Of a stretch of DNA of 64,000 nucleotides, positions 18,165 to 26,503 are shown one piece after another. Position 1 is the stretch's first letter; each line of letters opens with the position of its first letter. The stretch spans positions 4,186,974 through 4,250,973 of the forward strand of contig NZ_CP019791.1 in assembly GCF_002007645.1 (NCBI RefSeq). The letters are read 5' to 3'. A program made the translations under genes and the position numbers. Below the pieces are notes generated by a model. The model was not told the origin of the DNA. It made no database searches and saw nothing but the letters and a program-made list of their open reading frames with translations. The DNA is from Anaerohalosphaera lusitana. Its GTDB lineage: Bacteria > Planctomycetota > Phycisphaerae > Sedimentisphaerales > Anaerohalosphaeraceae.

Positions 18165-19109
18165 ATGTTATCAGCAGTAATTGGCCCCGTTGCCGTCATC
18201 CTCATCGTAGTCATCGTCATCGCCGCCATCGCCTTCTTCAAGACCATCCGCATCGTACCCCAGAAATCCGCCTACATCATAGAAAGCCTTGGCAAATACT
18301 CCAAAACCCTAGAAGCGGGCTTCCACATCCTCGTTCCCTTCATCGACAAAGTGGCTTATAAACACACCCTCAAGGAACAGGCCGTGGACGTCCCGCCGCA
18401 GACCTGCATCACCCGCGACAATATCGCAGTCGAAGTCGACGGCATCCTCTATATGCAGGTCGTCGACGCAAAACGAGCCTCCTATGGTATCGACAACTAC
18501 CTCTTCGCCGCCAGCCAGCTCGCCCAGACCACAATGCGTAGCGTCATCGGCAAGCTCGACCTCGACAAAACCTTCGAAGAACGCGACAACATTAACAGCG
18601 TCATCGTCGAAGCCGTCGACAAGGCCTCCGACCCCTGGGGCGTAAAGGTCACTCGCTACGAAGTAAAGAACATCGTCCCGCCGCAGTCCATCAAGGACGC
18701 CATGGAAAAACAGATGCGTGCCGAACGTGAAAAACGCGCAATGATCGCCGAGTCCGAAGGTGAACGCCAGTCCCGCATCAACCGCGCCGAAGGTGAAAAA
18801 CAGCAGCTCATCGCCCAGTCCGAGGGTGAAAAGCAAAAACGCATCAACGAAGCCGAAGGCCGAGCCGCCGAGATCGAAAAGGTCGCCGAAGCCACCTCGC
18901 TCGGCATCAAACGCATCGCAGCAGCTATCATCGAAGAAGGCGGCTCACAGGCTGTCGACCTCCGCATCGCCGAACAATACCTCGACGAATTCGGCAAACT
19001 CGCCAAGACAAACAACTCCATGATCATCCCCACGGACCTCTCAGACATTGCAAGCGTAATAAAATCCGCAAAAATGGCCCTCAGCCAACAGAAAACACCC
19101 ACAAAATAA
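18165..19109 (+). CDS. SPFH/Band-7 (stomatin/QmcA-like) protein
   Basis: 314 residues. One N-terminal membrane anchor (about 5-27), an SPFH domain (about 28-185, with IVPQKSAYIIESLGKY and VTRYEVKNIVPPQ), then a long coiled coil of repeated units IAESEGERQ / INRAEGEKQ / IAQSEGEKQ / INEAEGRA (about 190-240), as in QmcA/paraslipins, and a C-terminal oligomerisation region. Likely forms large membrane rings with the NfeD partner encoded upstream. AAGGAG lies before the ATG. Ends at the hairpin at 19132-19164. Confidence 0.92.
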   Translation: MLSAVIGPVAVILIVVIVIAAIAFFKTIRIVPQKSAYIIESLGKYSKTLEAGFHILVPFIDKVAYKHTLKEQAVDVPPQTCITRDNIAVEVDGILYMQVVDAKRASYGIDNYLFAASQLAQTTMRSVIGKLDLDKTFEERDNINSVIVEAVDKASDPWGVKVTRYEVKNIVPPQSIKDAMEKQMRAEREKRAMIAESEGERQSRINRAEGEKQQLIAQSEGEKQKRINEAEGRAAEIEKVAEATSLGIKRIAAAIIEEGGSQAVDLRIAEQYLDEFGKLAKTNNSMIIPTDLSDIASVIKSAKMALSQQKTPTK

Positions 19110-19131
19110 CCACCCCAAACCTGCATATCAA

Positions 19132-19164
19132 AAAGCGTCCTCAGCCACCCGCTGGGGACGCTTT
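19132..19164 (+). terminator. Terminator between SPFH gene and VanZ-like gene, probably bidirectional
   Basis: AAAGCGTCC (19132-19140) pairs with GGACGCTTT (19156-19164) and is followed by ATTTCT on the plus strand; on the minus strand the stem is followed by TTTTTGATATG. It lies between converging genes and just touches the stop of the VanZ-like gene. Confidence 0.8.
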
Positions 19165-19531
19165 ATTTCTCCTTACCGCGCCCCCAACCGCCTGCAACCC
19201 GGACAACCCCAAGCACCACAACGATCCCCACAACATTCGCCGCCCAGTCATCGACCCCGCAGGTCCGCCCAACCCACGGCTGCGTCAACTCGTCAACCAC
19301 ACCCAGTCCCGCCAGCATCATGGCAAGCCCGACATACCCTCGCCAGCCGCGCCCAAAACCGACCGCCCATATACCCACAAATGCGAGAACCCCATAAGCC
19401 CCAGCATGCAGAATTTTGTCAAAATTCCCCACACCCAGGTCAGAAGGCATATTCACCTGCGGAATATGCGTCAGCGTAAATACCACTGTAATCACAAAAA
19501 CAAAAATAACCCATCGACCAACTTTGACCAT
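19163..19531 (-). CDS. VanZ-like membrane protein
   Basis: 122 residues, four predicted membrane helices. VanZ-family signature residues are visible: FDKILHAGAYGVLAF (Lys/His/Tyr), VVDELTQPW (Asp-Glu...Gln) and VDDWAANVVG (Asp...Asn). The role of the family is poorly known; VanZ itself affects glycopeptide sensitivity. GAGG lies seven nt before the ATG. Compare the longer duplicated VanZ-like gene at 30775-31521. Confidence 0.8.
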   Translation of the reverse strand: MVKVGRWVIFVFVITVVFTLTHIPQVNMPSDLGVGNFDKILHAGAYGVLAFVGIWAVGFGRGWRGYVGLAMMLAGLGVVDELTQPWVGRTCGVDDWAANVVGIVVVLGVVRVAGGWGRGKEK

Positions 19532-19688
19532 TTGCTAACCTCAAAGAAACACCGAGTTAAGAATAATAAACCATTTATTGTCAATTCGCAAACACCATAC
19601 TTTTTTCTTGGAATCCACAATGATATAAATTAAAATATGCTCAAATCTATGTGTTTTAAAGAGTGTTACTCAAACTAACGGAAGACCC

Positions 19689-20465
19689 ATGAATCATAAA
19701 AAAGCCTTCACCCTCATCGAACTACTCGTAGTCATCTCAATCATCGCCCTCCTCCTCGCCATCATGATGCCGGCACTGTCCATGGTAAAAGAAAAAGCCA
19801 GAGCTGTAGTTGGCATGTCCCGTGTAAAGCAATGGGGCCTCTGCTACCAACTCTTCACCAACGACCACGACGGCAGCTTCCCCGAATTCACCCCCGAGAC
19901 CACCAATACTACCTTCATGTATGACCTTAAGGACTATTACTCCGACATCGACGAAATGCGTTTCTGCCCTTCCGCAAAGAAAATCTCACAGTCCAACCCT
20001 ACAGGTGTTCAGCAAGGTAGCTTTTTCGGAAGCACGCTCCAGGCCTGGAAAGTAAACGCCGGAGAAGCCAACTGGTTGGAAGACGACGACATCGGTGCAG
20101 GCAGCTACGGTGAAAATTCATATATTAGAAAACGCGCTGGCAGCTCCAAGGCATGGGGGCGAGCGAATATGCCCCGTGCAAATACTGTACCCGTGCTCAT
20201 GGATGCACGCTGGAACAATGCATGGCCGGACAACAACCAGCCACTTCGAACCTCCGCGACAACTGAAGAGGAATTCTATAACTATAACAACTGGTCAACC
20301 ATCTCATGCTTCGTTATGAAACGCCACGGCGACGGCATTAACATGACTATGGCAGATGGAAGCGCCATCAAAGCCGACGCCGAAGAACTCTGGCAATTCA
20401 GATGGAACCGAGACTTCGAACGCGAAGAAAACAAGGACCTAAGCTTCATGAAATGGGACAATTAA
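19689..20465 (+). CDS. Prepilin-like protein (H-X9-DG type pseudopilin)
   Basis: 258 residues. N-terminal type-IV prepilin/pseudopilin segment KKAFTLIELLVVISIIAL with the invariant Glu at +5 after cleavage, then a globular domain with variable sequence and near the end His-X9-Asp-Gly (RHGDGINMTMADG), a tail motif very frequent in multicopy pseudopilin-like proteins of Planctomycetota. Exported through type II secretion/type IV pilus machinery to the cell surface or periplasm; precise role unknown. A single gene with its own terminator just downstream. Confidence 0.9.
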   Translation: MNHKKAFTLIELLVVISIIALLLAIMMPALSMVKEKARAVVGMSRVKQWGLCYQLFTNDHDGSFPEFTPETTNTTFMYDLKDYYSDIDEMRFCPSAKKISQSNPTGVQQGSFFGSTLQAWKVNAGEANWLEDDDIGAGSYGENSYIRKRAGSSKAWGRANMPRANTVPVLMDARWNNAWPDNNQPLRTSATTEEEFYNYNNWSTISCFVMKRHGDGINMTMADGSAIKADAEELWQFRWNRDFEREENKDLSFMKWDN

Positions 20466-20480
20466 TCCTCAAACCAACCC

Positions 20481-20507
20481 AAAGCCCTGCAACACGCGGG
20501 GCTTTTT
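20481..20507 (+). terminator. Rho-independent terminator of the pseudopilin gene
   Basis: AAAGCCC (20481-20487) pairs with GGGCTTT (20498-20504), followed by TTTC. About 15 nt after the stop codon. Confidence 0.8.
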
Positions 20508-20574
20508 CATGCGCAAAACCAGACCATGAAACGGGCTCAAAGATCATCATGCCAACACTCCCAAACCGTGCCCC

Positions 20575-20669
20575 AGCATGTATAAATAGGGACAGCCACC
20601 CGTTTCAACCTGCAAGACCTCCCGACCAACTAAACCACGATCTTCAAACACATGCACGCCGCAATTGCC
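20575..20669. repeat. Dispersed repeat (AATAGGGACAGYCACC type)
   Basis: AATAGGGACAGCCACC at about 20585-20600 matches AATAGGGACAGTCACC at 23727-23742 and AATAAAGGACAGTCACC inside the radical SAM gene at about 29238. The downstream words AACACATGCACGCC (about 20647-20660) also recur after the 23.7 kb copy. Repeat family, no gene. Confidence 0.65.
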
Positions 20670-21554
20670 CTACCGCACCATCCCCCAAAGCACCCTGCCG
20701 TAATCGCCCAGCGTGATCACAACCGCCCCCTCGGGCAGCGGCATCCGATCCGCGAACACCCGCGAATGCTCCCGAACGTTCGTATGATGCAGAACATGTT
20801 CCCGACAATCCCCGTGCACCATAAACAAAAACGCCTTCTCCCACACCGTCTCCCGCCGAAGGTTCCTACTCCTTATGTTCCGCTCCTTCACGTCTCCCTC
20901 AACGATCAGCCCCCCATGCTGCACAAGCTGATCCTGATGCACCCAGAACGCACCAAGCCAGAAACTAAGCCCGATCGCGACCACCGCCTGCCACACCGCA
21001 ACACCCCACACAAACACCGCCGCCGTACCGATCCCACCGTAAAACACCGTAACCGCCGCAAGACTCACCAGCAGGCTCCTCAACCGCCACTTCTCCCGAT
21101 ACCGCTCATGAAACCCCAGCACCGCCGTCAACAACCCGAAGGTCCATATCACCCCCAGCAATATCTCCGCCGCATTATACATCCGCCGTCGCCAGCCCTC
21201 CCGCACCTCTCCCACCGGATGAAACTCCGTATCCTCCCAACTGTTCACCTTGCTGTGATGAAACCCGTGCACCAGCCTGTAATTCTGCGGATCCGTCCCA
21301 AGCATCCACGAATAAACCTTGTATAGCCCCTCGTTCGGCACGTTAGGCACATACTTGTGCCAGCATTCATGCATCAGACAACCGATCCACGTATACAGCC
21401 ACGCTCCAGACCAAACCATCAGCAAAACCGCCCACCAGCCGAACGCATCGAACACAGCAGGTATGCAGAAAAGATAAACGGGCCACGCCAGAACCACAAC
21501 CCAGTACTTCCATGCCTGCCTCCGCAGTTCCTCATCACTGATGTAGCGTTCCAT
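20670..21554 (-). CDS. Membrane fatty-acid desaturase
   Basis: About 294 residues, integral membrane di-iron enzyme. The three histidine boxes are HECWH, HGFHH and HVLHH, in the right order with hydrophobic pairs between them. It would introduce a double bond in membrane acyl chains (or hydroxylate a lipid). Start at 21554 with GGGGG six nt upstream; an upstream ATG seven codons earlier is less likely. Stand-alone gene, flanked by a repeat on one side and the histidine kinase on the other. Confidence 0.88.
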   Translation of the reverse strand: MERYISDEELRRQAWKYWVVVLAWPVYLFCIPAVFDAFGWWAVLLMVWSGAWLYTWIGCLMHECWHKYVPNVPNEGLYKVYSWMLGTDPQNYRLVHGFHHSKVNSWEDTEFHPVGEVREGWRRRMYNAAEILLGVIWTFGLLTAVLGFHERYREKWRLRSLLVSLAAVTVFYGGIGTAAVFVWGVAVWQAVVAIGLSFWLGAFWVHQDQLVQHGGLIVEGDVKERNIRSRNLRRETVWEKAFLFMVHGDCREHVLHHTNVREHSRVFADRMPLPEGAVVITLGDYGRVLWGMVR

Positions 21555-21663
21555 CAGACACCCCCATAATAACAAACAGTACTCTCAACCCCTATTATAC
21601 GAATTTTCAACCGGCACAAACCAGCTTAAATCTTGACTTTCCATGCGATAAGATTAAAAGCTT

Positions 21664-22809
21664 CTAAGAAACCGCCTCCCGTTCGGTCTCATTGCTCTCT
21701 TCGCCAGGCAAACATATAACAAACTCGCTGCCCTCACCGGCACTGCTCTTGATCAGCAGTGACCCCCCAAGCACATCCAGCCGTTCCCGCATACTCAAAA
21801 GCCCAAATCCCTTGTTCGCACCTCCCAGTACCGAATCAACATCGAAACCCTTCCCCTCATCGCTCACGATGATCTGTATTTGCTCCCCGCTTCTTTGCAT
21901 GTTGACCCTGACCCGATCAACTCCTGCATGTTTCACCGCGTTGAAAACCAGCTCCCTCACACTCTTAAATGCAAAGGACCTTATTTCCTCTGTATCAGGC
22001 TCGGCTTCCGTACCGATTATGACCTCCAGCGTAAGATCATATAGATCACCCATCTCTACCGCCAGCCACTCAAACGCTGCACCCAGCCCATACTGACTCA
22101 ATACCGGCGGACACAACTCATGCGATAAGTTCCTGCTCTTCTTGATAGCTCCGTCCAGCAGCTTGCCCGCCTCCTCGAGCTGCTCAGCAACATCCTCGTT
22201 CATATTTGACCTGCTCGCGGCAATATTTATCTGAAATTTCGCCGCCACAAGCCGTTGCTGCAGATCGTCATGCAGCACCTCGGACAGCCTCTCACGCTCC
22301 CGATCCTCCGCTGCCGAAAGAGCTGCCGACATCTTCTGAAGCTGCCTGGCTCGCTTCTCCAGTTTTTCATTCGCCTCCTTGAGCCGCTCCTTCGCCCGCG
22401 TCTCCGCAGTGACGTCCTCAAGGGTGAAAACCAGGTACTTAATAGCACCCTTATAGTCCAGAATAGGAAAAAGCTTCCAGTTCCAGTAAGTCGTACCTCG
22501 CTCAGGCTGATCGGGATGCTCAAAAGGCTTTGCCAACGCAAGATAGGGCTTCTTATTATCCACCACACTTCTGAATATCCGCTCATTCTCCTCATGCGGA
22601 TACAGATCGAAATGATTCTCCCCGATAAAATCATCACTCTCCCGCGATGCTATCTTTGCGTAGGCGTCATTTACCCGGATAAAATTAAATTCGGCATCCA
22701 GTATCGCCATCGGCTCCAGCGTATGACTGAAAAATGCCTCCATAATAGGCCCGGCCTGCTCGTTCCAAAGTGCCGTATTTTTCGCTCTCATCTTTTCCCT
22801 TGAATGCAT
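21664..22809 (-). CDS. PAS-sensor histidine kinase, NarL/HisKA_3 type
   Basis: 381 residues, no membrane helix, so cytoplasmic. PAS domain about 22-135 (EPMAILDAEFNFIRVNDAY, ENHFDLYP), coiled coil about 136-168, dimerisation and phosphoacceptor domain with His180 in ERLSEVLHDDLQQRL, then the ATPase domain with ELVFNAVKHA (N box), DEGKGFD and GFGLLSMRERL. Kinases of this type pair with LuxR-type response regulators, but none is adjacent, so it is an orphan here. AGGA precedes the ATG. Signal unknown. Confidence 0.92.
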   Translation of the reverse strand: MHSREKMRAKNTALWNEQAGPIMEAFFSHTLEPMAILDAEFNFIRVNDAYAKIASRESDDFIGENHFDLYPHEENERIFRSVVDNKKPYLALAKPFEHPDQPERGTTYWNWKLFPILDYKGAIKYLVFTLEDVTAETRAKERLKEANEKLEKRARQLQKMSAALSAAEDRERERLSEVLHDDLQQRLVAAKFQINIAASRSNMNEDVAEQLEEAGKLLDGAIKKSRNLSHELCPPVLSQYGLGAAFEWLAVEMGDLYDLTLEVIIGTEAEPDTEEIRSFAFKSVRELVFNAVKHAGVDRVRVNMQRSGEQIQIIVSDEGKGFDVDSVLGGANKGFGLLSMRERLDVLGGSLLIKSSAGEGSEFVICLPGEESNETEREAVS

Positions 22810-22987
22810 ATAATCCTGCTAACAGCCCTTATCCGAGCAATCTAACCGCAAACCGATTAAAGAACCATCTTCAGCGAAGCAGCCGCAAAAACAACTTCTC
22901 AATACTACAACACTAACCCAATCAATTTACATGTCCAGACTTATCGGTGGACCTGCAGTGTCTTCTATCAATGACGATCTCACCGAT

Positions 22988-23653
22988 TCATCCGAACACC
23001 AGCTCCCCGAAAAACTCCGGCCGATGGAAATCAGGCTCTTCGACAACGATCGGGTTCCATGTCATAAAGTGCGGCCGCGACGTCTCGTCCCCGCACTTGT
23101 AAAAATTCGCCCTCCACTTCACACCCTCACCAGGCTCATCAAACGAAGGCGCATACTTTCGGACCACCTCAAAGGGCAGCCTATACTGCAGCGACCACAC
23201 AACCTCCTCCTTGATCTCAGGCTCGATGATCTTATCCAGCGAATGGTATATCTCCACCTTATCACAATCCGCCTCACCAACAGCGACATTCTCAACGCCC
23301 CTCTCCTTCTGTCGATTGAACAGCATTGTCCCCCCGCAGTTCGTCTCCACATTAAAATACCCCTCGCTCACATCCTCGCCAGGCGTAAAGAAAAACTCCA
23401 CACAACTATCCTCCCACACCGGCCCGTGATACCCTCGCGCAACCGCCCGCACATACTTATCCTCCACCCGAAAATTCACATATATCGCCCCCTCATCATA
23501 AACCGCCTTCACCCTCGCACAAGGCCGATCCCGGTCCTCACCCCCAAGCCAACTGTCGATCTCCGCCGCCTCAACACCACCCCACAAACCTTTATCCCAC
23601 TCCCCACACAAACCGGGCCTCTCACTAACTCTCTTCACAACATACCGCTTCAT
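22988..23653 (-). CDS. CBM9-like carbohydrate-binding protein
   Basis: 221 residues, no clear signal peptide. Resembles the family-9-like carbohydrate-binding domain: VYDEGAIYVNFRVEDKYV, WEDSCVEFFFTPG, YFNVETNCGGTML and WSLQYRLPFEV. Such stand-alone proteins are common in polysaccharide-degrading planctomycetes and may bind glycans, though this one would need an export route I cannot see. AGGAG lies eight nt before the ATG. Its neighbour is a repeat-rich gap. Confidence 0.8.
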   Translation of the reverse strand: MKRYVVKRVSERPGLCGEWDKGLWGGVEAAEIDSWLGGEDRDRPCARVKAVYDEGAIYVNFRVEDKYVRAVARGYHGPVWEDSCVEFFFTPGEDVSEGYFNVETNCGGTMLFNRQKERGVENVAVGEADCDKVEIYHSLDKIIEPEIKEEVVWSLQYRLPFEVVRKYAPSFDEPGEGVKWRANFYKCGDETSRPHFMTWNPIVVEEPDFHRPEFFGELVFG

Positions 23654-23904
23654 AAAAAATTCTCCTGTAAACTATCCATCAAAAATCGTCAAGCCCCCAC
23701 ACATCATTCCATCGTCTGCCATTTAATAGGGACAGTCACCATTTTACCCCACACGATCAATATACCACACCCAACAAACACATGCACGCCACAAAACGCA
23801 AACTGCCAAACCAACACAAGCGGCGACTAAGACGCGAGTCCCCACACAACGCCAGCCACATCGATCAACCTCTGTCATCGCGAGGAGCGCAGCGACGTGG
23901 CGAT
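23654..23904. repeat. Gap with three repeat types; target half of the IS110 insertion
   Basis: Contains AATAGGGACAGTCACC (23727-23742), the unit GACGCGAGTCCCCACACAACGCCAGCC (about 23830-23860) and then TGTCATCGCGAGGAGCGCAGCGACGTGGCGATC (about 23873-23904), which is the left half of a REP-like repeat. Its right half resumes at 25396 after the IS110 element. No gene. Confidence 0.75.
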
Positions 23905-23921
23905 CCTATGAACCGGAGCCT

Positions 23922-24205
23922 GTCAACAGATTCTCGCAAACATTTCTAAACATTTTTGTATCCATTCATGCATACAGAGTATTTTCTCCTGTGTGCCCCT
24001 TCACGACAGCCATGGGGCCGCAGGGGAAAATACGGCGGGACGTATTTCGGGTTGGCTGCCCACGCTCCTATTCGTGCTCATCACGAAGACGGCACATCAA
24101 ATTGCCTGCGGTAAAGAGGCCCTATTCTCTCAGACGCGATACCAAGAGGTTCGCATCGCCACGTACAGGGTCCTCTAAATTCATCCCGCCAACCTTCAAT
24201 ACATC
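23922..24205 (-). ncRNA. Candidate bridge (seek) RNA region of the IS110 element
   Basis: Established knowledge: IS110-family recombinases use an element-encoded bridge RNA to pair donor and target, encoded in the longer non-coding end (3' of the transposase in IS1111-like members). This 284-nt segment is that end. It has several GC-rich self-complementary stretches, for example CACG/CGTG around 24061-24080, and no conserved gene; short open frames here are not protein-like. RNA ends and guide loops are not resolved by eye. Confidence 0.45.
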
Positions 24206-25282
24206 CTAAGCCGATTTTCTCATATCAAAACCGCAAGACCGGCCGACAAGCTCCTCATTAAAAAGCTCACCATTGACCAGCATCGCGCGCATTATACTCA
24301 ACAGTTTACGAGCCACTGCAACTGCGGCGATCTTGCCGCGACCCTTCTGCCCGTTCATTACCTTCTCATAAAACGCCTTCAGCGCAGGACTCTTCCTGAT
24401 AGCCTGCCAGGCACTTTCAACCAGCAGCCAGCGGACAACGCTGGGACCCTGTTTGCTGATATGCCCGAGTCGACGAGTAGAGCCGCTCTCATCAAGCTTA
24501 GGCGTCAAACCAAAATAAGCACAGTACTGTTTCGTTCGTCTGAACCTGCGTATGTCGTCAGTATAAGCCAGAATTGCTTCAGCAGTGCGTGGCCCAACAC
24601 CAGGCACACTCATCAGCAGCTTACCGCCACTCTGGCCTGCCAGATACCTGTCAAGGTAGTTCGTAACCCGCTTGAGCTGCGACTCTAGCATATTCAATTC
24701 CTCAAGCATATCCGCAAGACTCATCCGCCAAAGCTGTTCAGCATCAGCTTCAAAGCACGCAAGACCGCGCATCCATAAACGATTGGCCAACTTCCACCAG
24801 CTTCCAGACTCCACGGGCCGACTGAAGCCGTTGGCCTTTATGATCGCCCGTATGCGATTTTTGACCTGACAGACCCTGCTGACCATCTTCCTGCGGTGCT
24901 GGATCGTCACTCGCCATTGACGGACTTCCAGTCTGGGCATATGCACCTTCGGCACCTCGTCAATGCTGAGCAGAACCGCCTGCTTGCGGGCATCTATCCG
25001 GTCGTTCTTCTTGCTCGTGCGGTATATCCAGGTCATCCGTGTCGGATTCGAGACAGTCACATCCTGGACATGACCTCTGAGCTGATCGTGCAGATATCCT
25101 GCCTGACCGCTGATCTCGAAGGTCAGATGCAGCCGATCACCCCTGCTGCCTTGCTGTTTGAGAAACTGCTTCATCTTCTCAGGATCCGTCTCAAAGGTCG
25201 AGAAACAATCTTTTTTGCCTTTTTGAACCACGCATGCCACTGTTTTCTTGCTGTCGATGTCAAATCCGATATACTTGTCCAT
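24206..25282 (-). CDS. IS110-family recombinase (transposase)
   Basis: 358 residues. N-terminal RuvC-like DEDD domain: Asp in GFDIDSKKT, Glu in TFEISG, and Asp pair in KKNDRIDARK. C-terminal Tnp_20 domain with the helix-hairpin-helix-like LMSVPGVGPRTAEAIL and the GLTPKLDESGSTRRLGHIS region containing the conserved serine. Complete, with no stop or frameshift. Start MDKYIGFDI with GGAGGCTCC upstream. Lies within the element at 23905-25398. Confidence 0.95.
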   Translation of the reverse strand: MDKYIGFDIDSKKTVACVVQKGKKDCFSTFETDPEKMKQFLKQQGSRGDRLHLTFEISGQAGYLHDQLRGHVQDVTVSNPTRMTWIYRTSKKNDRIDARKQAVLLSIDEVPKVHMPRLEVRQWRVTIQHRRKMVSRVCQVKNRIRAIIKANGFSRPVESGSWWKLANRLWMRGLACFEADAEQLWRMSLADMLEELNMLESQLKRVTNYLDRYLAGQSGGKLLMSVPGVGPRTAEAILAYTDDIRRFRRTKQYCAYFGLTPKLDESGSTRRLGHISKQGPSVVRWLLVESAWQAIRKSPALKAFYEKVMNGQKGRGKIAAVAVARKLLSIMRAMLVNGELFNEELVGRSCGFDMRKSA

Positions 25283-25447
25283 AGGAGCCTCCTGTATATA
25301 AGGTTATTGTGGCGTCCACGAGACGACCACGCGAAAATCGTAGGGCCAACAAACCCGATTATAACCAATGCACGGAGGCTCCGGTTTCATAATTTATCTC
25401 AACCGCGACAAAAAAGCTGGCACACACAAAGCAAGCATACCGTACCA

Positions 25448-26503
25448 TCACTCAACAACCCGCTCCACATACGCCTCCGCACCGCTCGTATAAACAAGCT
25501 CCTCCGTCCCCGACCGCATCACGATCGCCTCCACACCAGCAAGCCCCTCCACAAGCTGCAAGCCCTTCTCCATCCCCATCACGCTCACCGCCGTCGCAAG
25601 CGCATCCGCCTCAACCGCTTCCCCCGCGATAACGGTCACACTCGTCAGCTCCGTCGCAGAACCGCCCTCCGCAGGCGAAAAAATATGGCTGTACCGCTTC
25701 CCGCCGATCTCCACATACCGCCGGTAATCCCCGCTCGTCGCGATCGCCGCATCCTGCAGCTTCAGCACCGCCAGCACCCCCTTCTCCACCACCGGATTCT
25801 GCAGCCCGATGTTCCACTCCCCCACCTCATCCTTCTCTCCCCGCACACCGAACACACGTATGTCCCCGCCCACATCCACCATACCGCCAACCGCCCCCGC
25901 CTCCTTCATCGCCTCCACCGCCGCATCTATCCCGTACCCCTTCGCGATCCCCCCAAGATCGATTCGCATACCCTCCACCGCGAACTCCACCGTATTCGCC
26001 TCCTCATCCACCTCCAGCTTCTCATACCCCACCCGCTCCCGCACCGTCGCGATCTCCTCATCGTTCGGCACCTCGCCCTTTTTCTCCGCCTCTCGCCACA
26101 GCTCTATCTCCGGACCAACCGTCACATCGAATGCTCCATCCGTCATCTCACTGTACCTCACCGCCTCCTCGATCACCTCCACAACCGCCTCATCCACCTT
26201 CACCGGCCCATCGCCAGCCTCGCGGTTGATCCTGCTCACATCGCTGTCCTCCTTATACCCGCTCATCAGCTCGTCCACCCGCACCAGAGCATCCCACCCC
26301 GCCTCGACCGCCTCCTTCGCAACCGCCCCATCCTCAGCAACCGCCACCACCTGCGCAAACGTCCCCATCACCTCACGATATCCGCTCTTCCGATCCACCA
26401 ACCCGGGCGCAAACAAAAACCGCAGCCCAAACGCTGCCGCGATCACAACTACCGCCCCCGCCAAAGTACTCAGCCAACCAAATCGCTTACCCGATTCAGC
26501 CAT
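25448..26503 (-). CDS. apbE: FAD:protein FMN transferase (ApbE)
   Basis: About 351 residues. N-terminal membrane anchor (about 8-32), then the ApbE domain: Mg/FAD-site segments GTFAQVV, SGYKEDSDVSRIN, DLGGIAKGYGID, ATSGDYRRYVEIGGKRYSHIFSP and EADALATAVSVMG. The enzyme attaches FMN covalently to a Thr of target proteins such as Nqr/Rnf subunits in the periplasm. The ATG at 26503 overlaps the sulfatase stop codon (TGATG) and has GGAGG seven nt upstream, so the two are translationally coupled. Pairing with a sulfatase is not an obvious functional unit. Confidence 0.93.
   Translation of the reverse strand: MAESGKRFGWLSTLAGAVVVIAAAFGLRFLFAPGLVDRKSGYREVMGTFAQVVAVAEDGAVAKEAVEAGWDALVRVDELMSGYKEDSDVSRINREAGDGPVKVDEAVVEVIEEAVRYSEMTDGAFDVTVGPEIELWREAEKKGEVPNDEEIATVRERVGYEKLEVDEEANTVEFAVEGMRIDLGGIAKGYGIDAAVEAMKEAGAVGGMVDVGGDIRVFGVRGEKDEVGEWNIGLQNPVVEKGVLAVLKLQDAAIATSGDYRRYVEIGGKRYSHIFSPAEGGSATELTSVTVIAGEAVEADALATAVSVMGMEKGLQLVEGLAGVEAIVMRSGTEELVYTSGAEAYVERVVE

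Larger units (their letters stand above)
23905..25398 (-). mobile_element. IS110-family (IS1111-like) element inserted in a REP-like repeat
   Basis: About 1494 bp. Subterminal inverted repeats ATGAACCGGAGCCT (23907-23920) and the complement of ATGAAACCGGAGCCT (25376-25390) frame it. The flanks share ATC (23902-23904 and 25396-25398). Joining them gives GTGGCGATCTCAACCGCG, continuous with the intact repeat copy at 54728-54783, which reads GTGGCAGTCTCAACCGCT on the other strand. The long non-coding part lies 3' of the transposase (about 285 nt) and the short one 5' (about 95 nt), as in the IS1111 subgroup. There is no multi-base target duplication, as expected for IS110. Confidence 0.88.
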
